A DNA stretch of 64,000 nt, from the NCBI GenBank assembly GCA_905250075.1, contig CAJNOP010000021.1:1699808-1763807 (forward strand), read 5' to 3'. Positions 37,241-51,129 of this stretch are shown piece by piece. The notes below the pieces were generated by a model, which saw only the letters and a program-made list of their open reading frames with translations, ran no database searches and was not told where the DNA came from. Source of the DNA: Rotaria sp. Silwood1. Its lineage: Eukaryota; Rotifera; Eurotatoria; Philodinida; Philodinidae. The first letter of the stretch is position 1. Each line of letters begins with the position of its first letter. The position numbers and the translations under genes were made by a program.

Positions 37241-39635
37241 ATGTCAAATACAACAATTCCTTGGGTTTCTTTATTACCTGTGGAAATTCTACATCATATG
37301 TTTGATAGCCTTGATGCATCGACTATACTATGTTCATTACGTTGTACATGTCGAAGATTAAAAACAATTGTTGAGGGGTGTGACCAATATATTCTTGATT
37401 TTCGATGGATATCAATGTCTGATTATTACTTGTTGTGTCGTTTGATCTATGTTCGAAAAATTAGATCGTGAATACTTTTTACTAAAGATGAAACATCAGA
37501 TCAACATGAATTATTTACGACGTATTTTCGCATTCGACAATTTAATCATCTTCGCTCCTTAAATTTGATTGGTATTGAAGAAAGTCAAGTAAAAGTTCTT
37601 TCAAAACGCTTCTTTATTCCTCCATTAACTTCATTTTCATTCAAACTTGGGAAACATGATGATCGTCGTACAAATACAACAGTAACCTTCTATCATCTAT
37701 TATTTCACAAACAAATCTTCATCATTTGAATGTTGAACTTCGCTCAACTCATATAGAAAAAATGCTTTGGCCTGTTCAATACATGATTAAATACTTGAAA
37801 AATTGGTTCTTGTGATGAATTCTCTTAGATTTACTACTTTTCTTACAAAGTTCTTTATCAGAGTTATGTAATATAGTCTATTATTTTGTGACAAATCTCG
37901 CATAACACTTCATTACTTTTATTGAACGCTTTTCAATATCTTATGGATCAAAGAAATAGTGAAAAACTAGATTCAGTTGCAGAGTTATATATATGGAGGG
38001 CTAATATATACATCAACAAGTCATTCTTTCCATAATCCTTGCATGGAATCTTATGCCAATACTTCTTTCAACTGAGTAATTGCTTTTCAGTCAAAAGCAT
38101 ATGCATCCTGTAGACCCTAATGAGTTAAGAATATTACAAAAAGAATTAGATCTCATAGCTTATTATTGTCGGCGTTTTGCATTCTTAACGTATTGTTTAA
38201 TACAATACCGTGTCCTCCATCAGGAATACCAGGAAAATTGATTTTCGACTTATGACTTGGAGCTTTGTATCAAAACAAGCTTTAGCAAGACTAGATAGCT
38301 GCGAAAGTATCAAGCCACTTGATCTGTTTCTGTCATGAAATAAGGACATCAAATCTGTGACTGTGTATGAGCGATATAAAACACGTGCTTTTACCATGCC
38401 AATATCTTCAGATAAAAGCAATGAAATATCTGAGAGCTCCGCAATAAACTTTTCTCATCTAGACTTGCCTCTACACAAAATTTCAAGTCAATATTCAAAA
38501 AATCAGCTTTTCCAGAGTTCCTAAGGGAAATCAGAGCATTGCATTTAAAAAATACGATAAAAATATTGTATATATATATATATACTGTGGCTCAAAACTG
38601 ATGTACCAATTCGAGGATTTCTCTCGTAAGCAATGTAATACGCTACGTATCTTACTTATAGTCATTGATGATCTCACTGGTTTTACTTGAATATTTTTCT
38701 TAATATTATTAATAAAACGTCTCCTTACCGAGTATCCACACTGATAAATAATGTTACTAAATCCATTTTGTAGATTTCGAGATTTTGTGACAAAGTTTTT
38801 TTGTTTCAATATTCGGAATTTTTTCCAAAAAAACTAGAATGATCTCATAATCTATCATGCGTCCATTTCTGATCAACTATTTAGAATTAAGTGAAAATTT
38901 ATAGATTTTTCAAAAATATTTTTTTAATTTTCTCTTGTATGAATGCTCCATGGCACAAACTTTTCGTGACATGCTAACTGAACATTGCTACTCTATGGCT
39001 CATTCAATTTATCATAGTGAAGTCAACTTTTTATCTAACTGTAAATTTTTCGTATCTTCTTTTTTCTGTTACAGCCGCAAAGTTCGAGCAATCCATTGTT
39101 TCGCCGAGTGCCAAGCCTCGAACTTGATTACTATACCCAACGAATACTGAATTGGACTTGATTCGTTTTAACACTTGTCGATCTGACAGCAGTAACTCAA
39201 ATCAAATTAACCGAGATCAGAATTTTTCAGGCTAATCCAAATATAATGAAGGATCTTGGCAGTTTACTTGAACAAACATGCAGTCTTACTTTATTAAATA
39301 TATGCTGTAACCATAATAGTAGACGGTCAAAGTTGACTGCACAGGACATTTGTTCAAAGACACTATCACATGTTAAACATTTGGCAGCTTCAATCAAAAA
39401 TTTGAAGGAAGTCAAAATTTGTCTCGAAAAACTTCAACATTTATTGACTGCTAAATTCTTCTATAGGAGTAGTTCATTCTCGAATATAGTTACCGAATAG
39501 TTGAAAGAAAAGAAAGCAGATGCATCATACTTTGTAGGCGCTGTTTTAACAAAAGTATGGCTCGTACAAAATAATAATCAATTTAAATTAGTCAGAATTG
39601 GAAATAAACGAATTAAACTTACTGTTGATTATTAG
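37241..39635 (+). pseudogene. Decayed F-box protein gene
   Basis: From the ATG at 37241 the frame gives a typical F-box: WVSLLPVEILHHMFDSLDAS followed by TILCSLRCTCRRLKTIV. An in-frame TGA at 37469-37471 interrupts it, and the same frame continues (FTKDETSDQHELF, then FNHLRSLNLIGIEESQVKVL, leucine-rich in character). A frameshift near 37680 moves the next matching stretch (QTNLHHLNVELRSTHIEKML) to another register. More leucine-rich pieces follow, for example at 39246-39480 and a probable C-terminus ending IKLTVDY at 39635, with further stops between. F-box proteins are substrate receptors of SCF ubiquitin ligases. The join between the F-box end and the 39-kb pieces as one former gene is inference. 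Confidence 0.7.
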
Positions 39636-42559
39636 ATTTCATAAAATTTTCTTAATAATTCGATTATTCATTTAATTCAAAGACCTATCACCGATCTTAT
39701 TTTTGTTTTTGTTTTTTGAACTTATAAGTTCAATACAATGTAAACTAAATTAAGAGATTTACTTTCTTTCTTCAATTTGAACGTATTTATATAATACGAA
39801 GTATATAATTTAAAGTATCTCTGAAAAATGAAGTTTGATTTTTCAAAGATGAATTATTGTTAGAATAACCCTATCACATGTTTAACAATTTTATTATCTG
39901 TCTGTATGTTATTTATAATTGTGAAAGATTATAAATACATGTTGATATTATCTTGAACGCATTTATCAATAGATACAGACTTTCAAAACACTTAGTCTTT
40001 ACTTTGTTGATCACTTTTTGTTGTATTTGTAAATATATAGAACTTCAATCATTGAAATCTTGCATAAATTAAGTTCTCAGATAAACTTGCACTGTACGAA
40101 TAAAATCATTCATCTCTAGTTTTTGATTAAAAGAAACACAAGCTATTAGTGCAAAGTCCTTGCGGAATTAAAATATGAAACACAATAGAATTGTTGATAT
40201 TGCAAAAGAAGGAATTCATCAATATATTGTTTCGGTTTCTGTATTTCTGCCTACTGTTTATGTAAGATATTTATCGTAATATATTGCAGTATCAAAGAAA
40301 AGTAAAGCACAACTATCATACTAATCCTTCAGTAGGCTTCGATCATGCGGTTATATCCAAGACACCTGTGGAGGGGAAGGTATATATTTAAAACAGAAAA
40401 TGTTACGATTGCTTCCACATAAGCTATATTTTACAAAAGTCTAATGAAATCTTATTGAGACTGATAAAATTTGATTTTCTAAATTTCATCACTGTTCTTG
40501 AAAGAAGATCTCACCGTATGTAATTCTTTTTCATCCGCTGTTGCTTCTGTCTAGCTCAAAAAGCATTATATTCCTTCTATTAAATTTAATCTTAGTAGAA
40601 GTGATGTATCAATGTACGTCCTCATTTTCATAATACACAATATCTAATTATATATCATTAATGATAATAAACAACTTCAGCTATTTTAAACTGATTGTTT
40701 TGTCGTATCACGATAAGCAGTCTTAGAATAATTAAGTTCTAACTTAAGATCTTGCCAAGACAGTTCAATACAAATAGTGACAACAAGCAGAAATATTCTG
40801 TGTTGAATGTAAAGAATTGACAACTATCTGTTTTACAACGAATTGATTTAGATTTTATTGTTTATAATAACATGAGATTTTCCTCATTTAATTTGTTTCT
40901 TTTAGTTATTCCTGAAGCAAGCTAAAAAAGGAAGTCATTTGACAATTTTTTTGAAGCAAATAAATATCCATTAAATTTTAAGGGTAAATGTGTATATGTT
41001 GTACATCTATGTATATTCAAACACGGTTGTAAGAGATTTATTTAAAAGCAAACTTACTGTTTTTAGTGTGAGTATAAAAAAACCATTATTCGATATTAAC
41101 AGTATTCATATTGACTTTGTGGCAAGAGAGAAAAACAATGGCAAAAATCGAAGAAAAGTAGTTTATGATGTATGAAAAGAGTAGTGATATTTTTAACGAA
41201 GCTGACAATGACTAACGTTTATAAAAAGAGTATATTCTATTTATATTCAAAAAATAATTGATTTAGACAGAAGTCGATCAACATTCTTGTTTTATTTGTA
41301 AATTTGATTTGTACACTAATTTGAGTTTTAAGAATTGAAGACATTCGAACAATTCATTTTGCTTAAATTGAACTCAGAATCTTTCTAAACAACATAACTC
41401 AACTAGTGTATTAAAATATCCATCAAATAACAATACATATTGTCTTTATACATATTGAATAATTTTATATGAAACACTATTAAAATCCTGTCGTTAATAG
41501 AATCGCACGTGAATTTTTATTATAATTATTCATTTTCTATACAAAATATTAAGATTGAAAATACTTTAAAAACAACTTTTACAATGAATTAAACAAGCTT
41601 CTCATAATCTATCAGACATGAAATAACATTTACATAAATCAAATAGTATAGTGCAACTATAGATATAAACGGTAAAAATGTCATGTGATTTATTCTAACG
41701 AGTGTAATCAACAAATATATGTCACAGCATTAATTATAGTTATAGTCATATTGTTCGTGGATTGTAGCATTCATGTATTAAGGATTGACATTTAAATGCC
41801 GTATGATTCGAGTTATTTAAGAATAAATTATGAAATAAAATTAAAATTTCGTTATAAGAAAGCTACATATACATCTTTAATTATTTTTTTTATAAGTAAA
41901 ATTTTGTGTTCTGCTTAAAAAATGTTAATACCCGAATATTTGATATTTGAATATTTTTTTCAATGAAGTAAAACCAAACGATCGGTTGTCTGTTTATTTT
42001 GAATAAAAAAATGATGTCGCTGATGGATAATGTCATTATCAATTTAAAAACTTTAACTAGAACTTACTGTGAACATATCTTCAATCTGCAAAATTAACTG
42101 TAGATGATGAAAATAAGCATACAATCGAATTATATAGACGTTGGTTAAAAAAATTTATTTTGTTTCCAATTCTGTACTCCAAATAAACTTGTTTTACTTA
42201 TGATTTGATAAGTTTCATTTTTTTTAAGGTACACTATAAATTGTTATTTGTCCCCGTCACAATAATGAGTAAACTCATCCTGTACTAGTTAATATAAATT
42301 ACTCAAGTGAAACACTAAAAAACGATCAATACTCCACATTGCAGGTGAACAATGAAAAAAGAATTTATTTTTAATAAACAAGAAGCAAAAAGAACAGAGT
42401 CTTTTGAGTCAACGATAATATTTATTCTAATGAATTTTGGTTTTGCATAAATTATTATTGAATATATTTTATTTTGACTATTATATTAGCTACATTAACT
42501 TATTTAATTTGTTTAAATAAATTAACAAAACTTCCTATGATCATATTGTTTTATTGTTA
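39636..42559. other. Non-coding stretch
   Basis: 2.9 kb of AT-rich sequence without a recognised gene. The right end should contain the 3' UTR of the minus-strand membrane-protein gene. Confidence 0.4.
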
Positions 42560-45393
42560 TTATATTGTTATTGGTTTCGTTTGATAAAAAATACTTTTTG
42601 ATAGAATATCAAATATAAAACCAATAATTTGTAATGACATAAGTATTGAAATGAAAATAATTAAACTTAATGTTGTTTCATTATGACTAAAAGAAAATGT
42701 TTCAAGATAAAGACGATATAGAAATATGCATAGATTTTCCAATGATATCAATGCATTAATTGATATATCATCAATCGAATAATGTGTTATTAAAGAAAAT
42801 ATTATTTGTAGAAACATTGTATTTTGTTGATGTTGAAATTTTGATCTATGAAACAGACGAGTTATGATTAAAGTTAAGTGTATAATAAAAAAAGTCATTG
42901 ATAACCACCAGTTATCAAAATGGAAAAGAAAGATAAACGTATAAATACGTGTAATAATTAAGCATAATCTTGATAAAATTGATAAGATAACATTAAATGA
43001 AAATCTTTCAAGAATAAGAAATGTTGATAGAAGAGAATAATTTATTATTAAATAATATAAAATACTAATTAAAACAAATACTGATGCAGGACGAAGATGA
43101 ATAGAGACTGGATTAAATGAAAAAAATAAGAATTGAGTCCAATTCGACGACATTGTTCGCCGAGCTAAATGCTTATGTTCGTTATCAGATATTTGCCAGC
43201 GACTAGAAAAAAAAACAAAAACCTTGAACCATTTAAAAAAACGGGGCCATCTATAAAGAATGTGCAGGAAAGGGAGAGAGTGCAGTCAAAACTGGACACA
43301 AAAAGAAGGCAGACGCATCTAGGCGTCCGAGTACTTATTTTAATTTTTGTTTTCGTTTTAGAATTCTGACAAGACAGCCTGGAAACCGAACTAACACTAG
43401 TTACTTTCATCATACTATTGTAAATAAACAGTGCGAACTGTTTTTCTGTTTTTTTTTCTTGTAATCAAGGCTTCTTTAGAATCTTCACATCTCCATCTCA
43501 AACTAGGAATAACTTCTTGTAGTATATTTATTTTCTTGATTGAAGTCCGCACAAAGTCCAAGTGAACAACAAATGAAAGTCTTAAATGTGGTCATATTAG
43601 GATTAAGAGGTTTTAGCGAAATTTTTAAGTTAAAGTGCTTTTGAGCAGCATGTCGAAAAGAACAACTTCTTAAAAAACTATGAAGCATTATTTACGAATA
43701 AATCATCTGTATCAATCATTTAGTACAAAAGCCAATATATTAGAACAAATAGGCTCTTTCAGAAAAAAGAAATTTGGATGTTGAGCATTCAGGATGGTCA
43801 GTCAAAACTGCACAGGCAGAAGAGTGGGATCAAAAAAATGTTATTTGTATCTGAACGTTCGTTATGGATAGCCCCAAAAAAAATTGTAAATTAGTTTTAT
43901 TTTTACTGATGGACACTTAGACTTTAACTAATATATTATTTTCAATGAAAATTTCTGGCTGTAGCATCTCTCTAACGATTAGAATATTTCTCTGAAAATA
44001 GATGCTCACTTTCTTGAAATTTTAAGTCGATCTGCTGAAAAGGAAAAATGAGTTAAATATGAAGTATAACTTAGGATTTGTCTATGTCGGTATGATCAGA
44101 TACAAAAATTGCTGTAATGACAAAAAATTAGGTATTTCACAAATACTATTGAAAGATACAGTCATGCTAAATCTAGTTTGTTTTCTTTACTTACGCAATT
44201 GAAGGATATCTAGGAACCGTTTTGATCGTTGACGTTGATAATAAATAATCATTATGTGATATCCATTGAGGAATAAAATAATTTATATTTAATCGAGATG
44301 TTGTTGGTTGTTGAAAATTATTTGACCAAAAATAAACATTAATAAAAGTTAAAAGTCCTGTATGAACCACATAGAATAATGTTAAATAATGAAATAATCT
44401 TTGTTTTTTTATGTTATAGAATGATAAATAATGTATCATAGATGAATCTGTTCTACGAGATACATTTGTTTCAAATGCTGTTGTTGTTGAGGATGATGAC
44501 GATGATGATGATGAATTTAATATTTGTCTATTAAAATTTTTATCAAATATGATTGTCAACAATTCAACAAGTTCATACAATAAATAAGGACGTATACTAA
44601 ATGGTATCAATAATAAACAAGATGGTATAGTATTTAATCGAATTAAATTATTTATCCATAAGATCATATCACATAAAATGAATATACTAATGAAACTAAT
44701 TAAATGTATATAATTAGTATGAAAATACACATAAAAAAGGACAATATCAATCGTATTTGTAATAAGAAATGATAAAATAAGAATAAGAATAATTAGAAGA
44801 GATCTGTTTGAATATGAATATGATTTCGTTAATAAATGATCATTATATTTTATAGAAGAAACTAATGATGATGATTTATTACACAAAGTTGAAAATGAAA
44901 AACTTTTAGTTAAATAAATTGATTTTTGAAATTTTTTCTCAAATTTTTCCGATTGTATCGAAGCATTTTGATTTATTGTCGATGGTAATAATGAATTAAT
45001 TATATTTTCATTTGCAAATGAAATATTTTCACGTATTGTTTCATTATTAGATGATAAATTATGAAAGGTATTGGTACTTTCAATAGAATCTGTACCAAAT
45101 GTTGTCCAACTATGACGATTACTATCATTTGTTGCTGATGGAATTATATAAAAATTTGTACCATGTAATAAACATTGTTGATGAGATTTTTCAAGTTTAT
45201 TTTCTAAAGAAACTTGAGTATTGTTGCATTCAGTAATTGATTGTTGTTGTTCAGCGAAATTCAAATCAAAATCGGCTAGACTTGTATGTTTACAAATAAA
45301 TAAATGACATTTTGGACAAGCACTTAAACTTAATGAATAATGTAGAACATTCATGAGATCAATAATGAAAATTTTCTTTAAGTAAAACCACAC
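42560..45393 (-). CDS. Multi-pass membrane protein, possibly XK-related
   Basis: Two exons: 45393-44195 (ending GC before GTAAGT) and 43202-42560 (after a strong T-tract and CTAG acceptor), joined in frame to give about 614 aa. Starting at 45354 would shorten it by 13 residues. The first 190 residues are Ser/Asn-rich with an early pair of cysteines (CPKC). Hydrophobic spans follow: LLIILILILSFLITNTIDIV, LISFISIFILCDMIL, a further pair, then in exon 2 PASVFVLISILYYLIINY, RLCLIITRIYTFIFLF, WWLSMTFFIIHLTLIITRLF and LIIFISILMSLQIIGFIFDI. The exon-2 spacing (Arg in the second span, a paired Trp, then SLENLCIFLYRLYL) loosely recalls XK-related scramblases, but the order of elements elsewhere does not fit well. 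I treat that as a hypothesis. The protein is otherwise unrecognised; the splice join itself is strong. Confidence 0.7.
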
Positions 45394-48300
45394 ATTTAAA
45401 TTAATCGTCTAAATAGAATTAATTACTAAAAAAGAAAACAAAACAAAGAATAAAACTATTAATATCAGTTACATTATTTTTTTTTTGTTTTAAATATCGA
45501 TCGACTTATTCAAAAAAGAACAAGGCATATGAGACATAAATGATAATTAGTAATTCAGTTTACATTAGATTAAAATGTGTTCTTTTGTACTTTTAGACTT
45601 ACAATGGTCATAAATCAAAGTTTACATCGAAGGACAATCATGAGTGATATGATCTATCTTGTCATTGTACTTAATGACAACCATTGAAAAGCTTGATCAC
45701 ACAGGCGTATCTGAATAAACTAACTGCATGAGAGATTAATATTCATTAGTATGTGTACTGCACTATTCAAAGTGTCATGGTGAAAGAGAAACGAAAAACA
45801 ATAAGTGGTCGATGTTTCACGATGTCTATTTGTCTCTGTTATCGATTTCAAAGTAAAGTGTGTTACATATGACTCATAAGTTCAAGATGAACATGTATAA
45901 AATGCTCACTTACTATTGTTCTCGATTTCATTTCCTTTTTTTTTTCTTTATATCATACTACATTCTGTTTTATTGATGTTTGATGATAAGCTTAGGTGAT
46001 GATGATTGAAAAAGGTCAATTAAATATAAGCAAACATGCGTGGAATGAATTTTGTTTTGATTATACCATACGAATCAATCATTAATCTAGAATCATTAAA
46101 AAGAAAACTTTGCTTCTCGAAAAGCTATACATTTTAAAATGATAAGTAACCAAATAATCTTGAGAAAAAAAAATGTATGTATATATCTATTAATTGAACC
46201 TGTACTATATATAATGATTTGATTCTCTTTCTGATGAAATATAAGAAAAGAACAGAATTATCTTTCTTATTGTCATTTCAACATTTTCATTTTCAATTCT
46301 AATTCTATTGAATTTAGTTCATCTTATATGATGAAAAGCATTAGAAACGATAAAATAATACACATCGAAAATACTATTCAATCATGCACGCGATGCCAAT
46401 CAAGTAGAGAAAGAGAAAAGTAAGAGATAAAATATTCGTAACTAAAACAACGGATTGTTCAGTCCTTATAGGTAATTTTGTTATTGTCGACGACCTTTGA
46501 GCACTGACAAATAAAAGATTGAGAGAAGTAAACGGCATTTTCTTTTCTTTCATTATAGACATATAATGTAATTCTGTTTTTCATCATGATCATCTTAACA
46601 AACTCCCGATGGCTGTATAATCATTCTGACCGAAACAATATCCGCTTGACTGACTGATCATCATAATGATTTTCTAATTTGTTCTCTTGTTATATTTATT
46701 CACAGTCTATTGTGCTTAATTTTCTTCTTACTGTATTAATTTGCATGACCGATAAATTTTTTCCCTATATAGTATAAATTCTATGAATTTCTTTTAAACA
46801 TAAAATCAAATATTCATACATTAATATAAATGTTTACATAAGAAGAATATTTTTTTTTGTCTTTGCTCATATATTGCATCGAATATCATAAGTAAGAAGT
46901 ATTTGTGAGCATTGAAGTAGTTCATCATATGAACTATCATTATTTATTTTTCAATAAGATGATAAGGATAATTGACTTTTGAATATGCATACATTGATAG
47001 ATAATTTTTAAAAGCATAGATATGTAACAATCAAGTGCAAAGAGTCTTCTTTATATTCAAACGATAAATCATTAAAGTAAATGGAGATAAATATCAGATA
47101 TTCGAAAAAAATATTATCTTGATGTTGTACGTTTAAAAAGATTTGTTTTATATTTAGTGTTTGAATATAACTCTGTTAAAATTACTTTTAAATTCATAGA
47201 TACCAACATATCAACGTTCTATAACAAAACATATATGCAACTATGAGCGGGTTAATTGATATTCTTATCTCATGCATTTATTTCATACAGTTGAAATTAT
47301 TCTCAACCTTGAACTGTTACACTTTATTGTAATTCTTATTGACACTTATTCAATCTTGATAGAACTTCAAAATTATTATACTTAAAAATTTGAAGATTTA
47401 AGGCAATGTTTACGATAAAGATACTTTCAATACTCCTGTCTACACAAATATTTTTATAGAAAACTCAAAATCATTTTAAATAAAGAAAATCGATGATAAA
47501 TATCGAAATAAATACATTTAAATTAACATCGAAGTAACATTGAAAACGAGTCGATTTGATAATACTACTGAACACTGATACGCATTATTCTTGGAATATT
47601 TTTAAATTCTAAATATAGATTCTACACGTAAACTGAAACTAATAGTATCATTAGAAAGTCTATAGCGAGTTGCATCTCTCAGATACAGCAACTAAGATAA
47701 GCATTCTTTTCGAAGAAATTCAATAATTTTATTGAACTTATTGATCGAATGAATGATTCTAAAAGCGTATTCAAAGAAAAATCGCACAAATATAACAAAG
47801 ATAGTTGTCTCAAACATCATTTAGCTTCTATTCATTGAAATGCAGTTATATACATATGTTGGACTTCAATCACTTTAATTTTATGATCTCGATGTATATG
47901 ACAAGAACGCCCTCTCTATAATACGCTAAAATTCATCTCATTATTAAGATCCATGAATTTAGTGATACATTATTGAACTTTTCCACAAACTATTGGCTTA
48001 TCATAAGTTTTTTTCTTATAAGGTGCAACTCGATATGATCTTTCTAATAATACTAGTAGTTTCAGTTTACATATAAAATCTATGCTTAGAAGTCAAAGTA
48101 TTCCAAAAATAGTATAAGTATTCAGTATTATCAAATCGACTCTTTTACGAGGTTATTTCAACTTTAATTAACATATGTTTATTCCAAGATTTGTTCTTGA
48201 TGTTACTTAGTTTAAAATGATTTTGAATAATTAATGATTTATCTTTTGAAAATATTTGCCTAGATAACGGTACTGATAAGAATTATATCCATGATATGAT

Positions 48301-48807
48301 TATTATATCTTTAAATTTCTTTAAGTAGAATAATTTTGAATTTTAACGAGATTGAACAAATCAAATCTCAATTAGAGTTACAATAAACTATAAGAATTAA
48401 ACGTTGAAACTATTTCAGCGGCATAAAAAAAAAATGTTCTATAATTAGGAGACCAAGCGATGAGATAAGGGCACTACTTTAATATGTTCTTAGTTGTATT
48501 TATGCACTACCATAGCATAAGAGTTAGGCAACGACAAGTTGCATCGAGTGAAAGTGCTTCCTAGAGTCTATTAGATTAATACTGGATTTAGATCCGGAAA
48601 TTTTGGATCTACCTATTATTCTTAGAATAAAATCATTTACTTTTTACTTTTTCTATAGAGATTTCCTATAATTTTGGTATTCTCTGCATGTTAAAGCATT
48701 GTCTTAAATACATCCATATCAATTGAAAAAAAAAAGAAAGTTGATTTATATATATATATAATTCATCATTCATTTTTAATAGCAAACAAAGAAATACTGA
48801 GTAACAA
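45394..48807. other. Non-coding stretch between two minus-strand genes
   Basis: 3.4 kb, AT-rich, with no recognised coding exon. It should hold the promoter of the membrane-protein gene on the left and the 3' UTR of the SH3 gene on the right. Confidence 0.4.
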
Positions 48808-51129
48808 TTAGACAGTAATCGAAACGTTGTGAATAAAACTAGTCGATTTTTTTGTTTGAATATCACTGTTATTATTATTATTATTATTATTAGTCATCGC
48901 ATTAGCAGTAATATTTGATGAAGCATATATAACTGGTATTCGTCCAGCTCGATGATTATTCATTTGTATATGAATAAATGCTGTTGTACTATCATCAGTT
49001 GATGAACTTGTTGTACTTGATGATGATGATGACGATGAATAAGACAAAGATGGTCGATTATGAATTGATAAAACAGGTGTTGATGGTGAAAGTGAATCTT
49101 TTTCAATTTGATTAAGACTTAAATCGGAAAAATGTCTTTCAATTGTTGATTTTTTTGTAATCATAGTTGGTGGTAATGATGGTTCAGCAAGAACAATATT
49201 TCTTAAACGTTGTTCTTGAGTTTTTTTTAATGGATCCGGTGAAAATGATGTTTTTGTACATAATGGTTTTTTTAATGCAGATTGTGTATGATATGGTAAA
49301 GAACGTCGAGTATATGGTGTTCGACGTATATATGGTGATGAAACAATATTATTATTATCAATATGATATTTTGTTGTTTCATCATAACTCTCATAAAGAC
49401 GATGAGAATTATTTTTAAAAGATGATAATGTATTGTGTTCATAAGGAAATGCTTGACATTCATTGCTGGAAGAAAACAAAAATAATAAAATATTGTTAAT
49501 AATTCATATGAATAAATTTTATTGAATTTTAGTCTCATATTGCTCATTTGAATTCTAGTGAACCTGTATTTCGAATAATTTGAAATTAATAAAAGAGCGA
49601 TCAGTTAGGGCAAGTTTTTTTCTTTTTATTGAATATAAATTATCTATGAAATCTAAAATAGATTAGATACGAGGTAAACACAAATCAAATTTGATTGCTT
49701 AATATTGATTCGATTTTGTTCTACTCATTATACTATTTTACAATTAAGGTTGTGCAATTTTTCGCTTTAATTTTTTTCTTTACCTTTCCTGTTGTTGATT
49801 TTTTTTTACAATTTGTGTAAATGCACTATTACTTGATATTAATAATTGAGATTTATTTTGATTAGTTTTAGACGATTTTTTCAATGGAAGATCTTGTACA
49901 ACAAGACCAGTTTTTTTGAATGCATTTGAAGATGAATGTAATGATTGTAAATTTGATAAATTTGTTGTATGTTTAGTTGATAAATCTAAACAATTATGAT
50001 TATTTGTTGATGATTCACAATCAGAAACACCCGAATCGCCACCACATGACGATGATGTTAGATCTTGACGTCGTCTATATGACGAAGATTTTTGAAATAA
50101 ATATGATGGTGAATGATGATTTGTTGATAAAGTAAATTTTTTATTTGATGGTGGTGTTAATATTGGAAGATTTGTTAATGGAGATTTGATTTTTTCTGAT
50201 TTTTGTAATTCAAAATCATGAAGTTTATAAGAATATTCAATATTATTTAAAGATTTTATTGATTGACGACGAAATATTGGACGACAACAGATATATGGTA
50301 CAAAACCTTCTTCATTGTCAGCTGTTTTTATAAATAACCATTCATTTAAAATATATTGAGCATTGACAGGAAAACCTTTAGAGAAATATTCATAACAAAA
50401 CTTTTTGGAAGAGAAAAAAAACGAATAATTAAATAGAAACCTCGTTGAATTTCAATTTGTTTTTTTTGTAAACCTTTTTCATCAGGATTAAATGAAACAA
50501 CAACTAACATTGGAATATTTGCTGGTGATTGTGAGGATGCACGACGTAATTTTTCAGTAATACTTATACTATCTTCTTTGTCTGATTCATCCATACTTGC
50601 TCGACGCATTAACAATCGTGTGGGTTTATCTAAATAATCACAAATGTCATTGTAGAATTCTACTTATAAGATTTGTTACGGGAATAAACATATGGTCAAT
50701 GACATGATATATACAAGGACACGAAGATTAACTGATGGAAAGTTTTCTTTTTTCAATCATAACACTCGACATTATTATAATATTCTATTATAATCTATAT
50801 TTAAATCTTTCGAGTTCGACATTGATTTTGTTTTGCTTTCTTCGGTGACTTATACATATGAAATATTTTAAAACTTACCTTTACGTAAGAAACCATAATG
50901 ATCCGCTGATTGTCGTTCATTTTTTTTTGTTAATGATACATCTGGATTATCGTATAATGAATCTCGTTTAGCTGCCGTACACAGACATGTTTCTAAATAT
51001 ATCAAGAATAAAACGCAAATAGATTATATTTCTTTAAAAAAATGTCTTCAGATGACAATGATTCTCACGTTTATTTGTACTAATCGAACAACGAGTACGT
51101 GCTCGTTCAAAGAAGCGTTTTAATAACAT
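48808..51129 (-). CDS. SH3-domain protein with long disordered tail
   Basis: Five exons: 51129-51069, 50992-50879, 50629-50441, 50375-49784 and 49465-48808; all GT-AG, phases 1, 1, 1, 2; total 1614 nt, 537 aa. Residues about 98-155 form an SH3 fold: MLVVVSFNPDE in place of ALYDY, IQRGFPVNAQY, EWLFIK with the conserved Trp, and GFVPYICCRPI in place of GLFPSNYV. SH3 domains bind proline-rich peptides, so this is likely an adaptor or scaffold. The remaining 380 residues are Ser/Asn/Thr-rich and probably disordered, with poly-Asn and poly-Ser runs; RRTPYTRRSLPYH is a basic patch. I do not recognise an orthologue. An alternative first exon probably lies 2.3 kb upstream (see 53356-53389). Exon structure is well supported; function beyond SH3 is unknown. 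Confidence 0.8.

Noticed and set aside
43165..43413. Opposed frames between the two membrane-protein exons
   Set aside because: They lie in the intron and across its acceptor; the spliced frame explains the coding part.
49167..49547. Other-frame readings across the SH3 gene's last exon
   Set aside because: Shadows of the Ser/Asn-rich coding exon.
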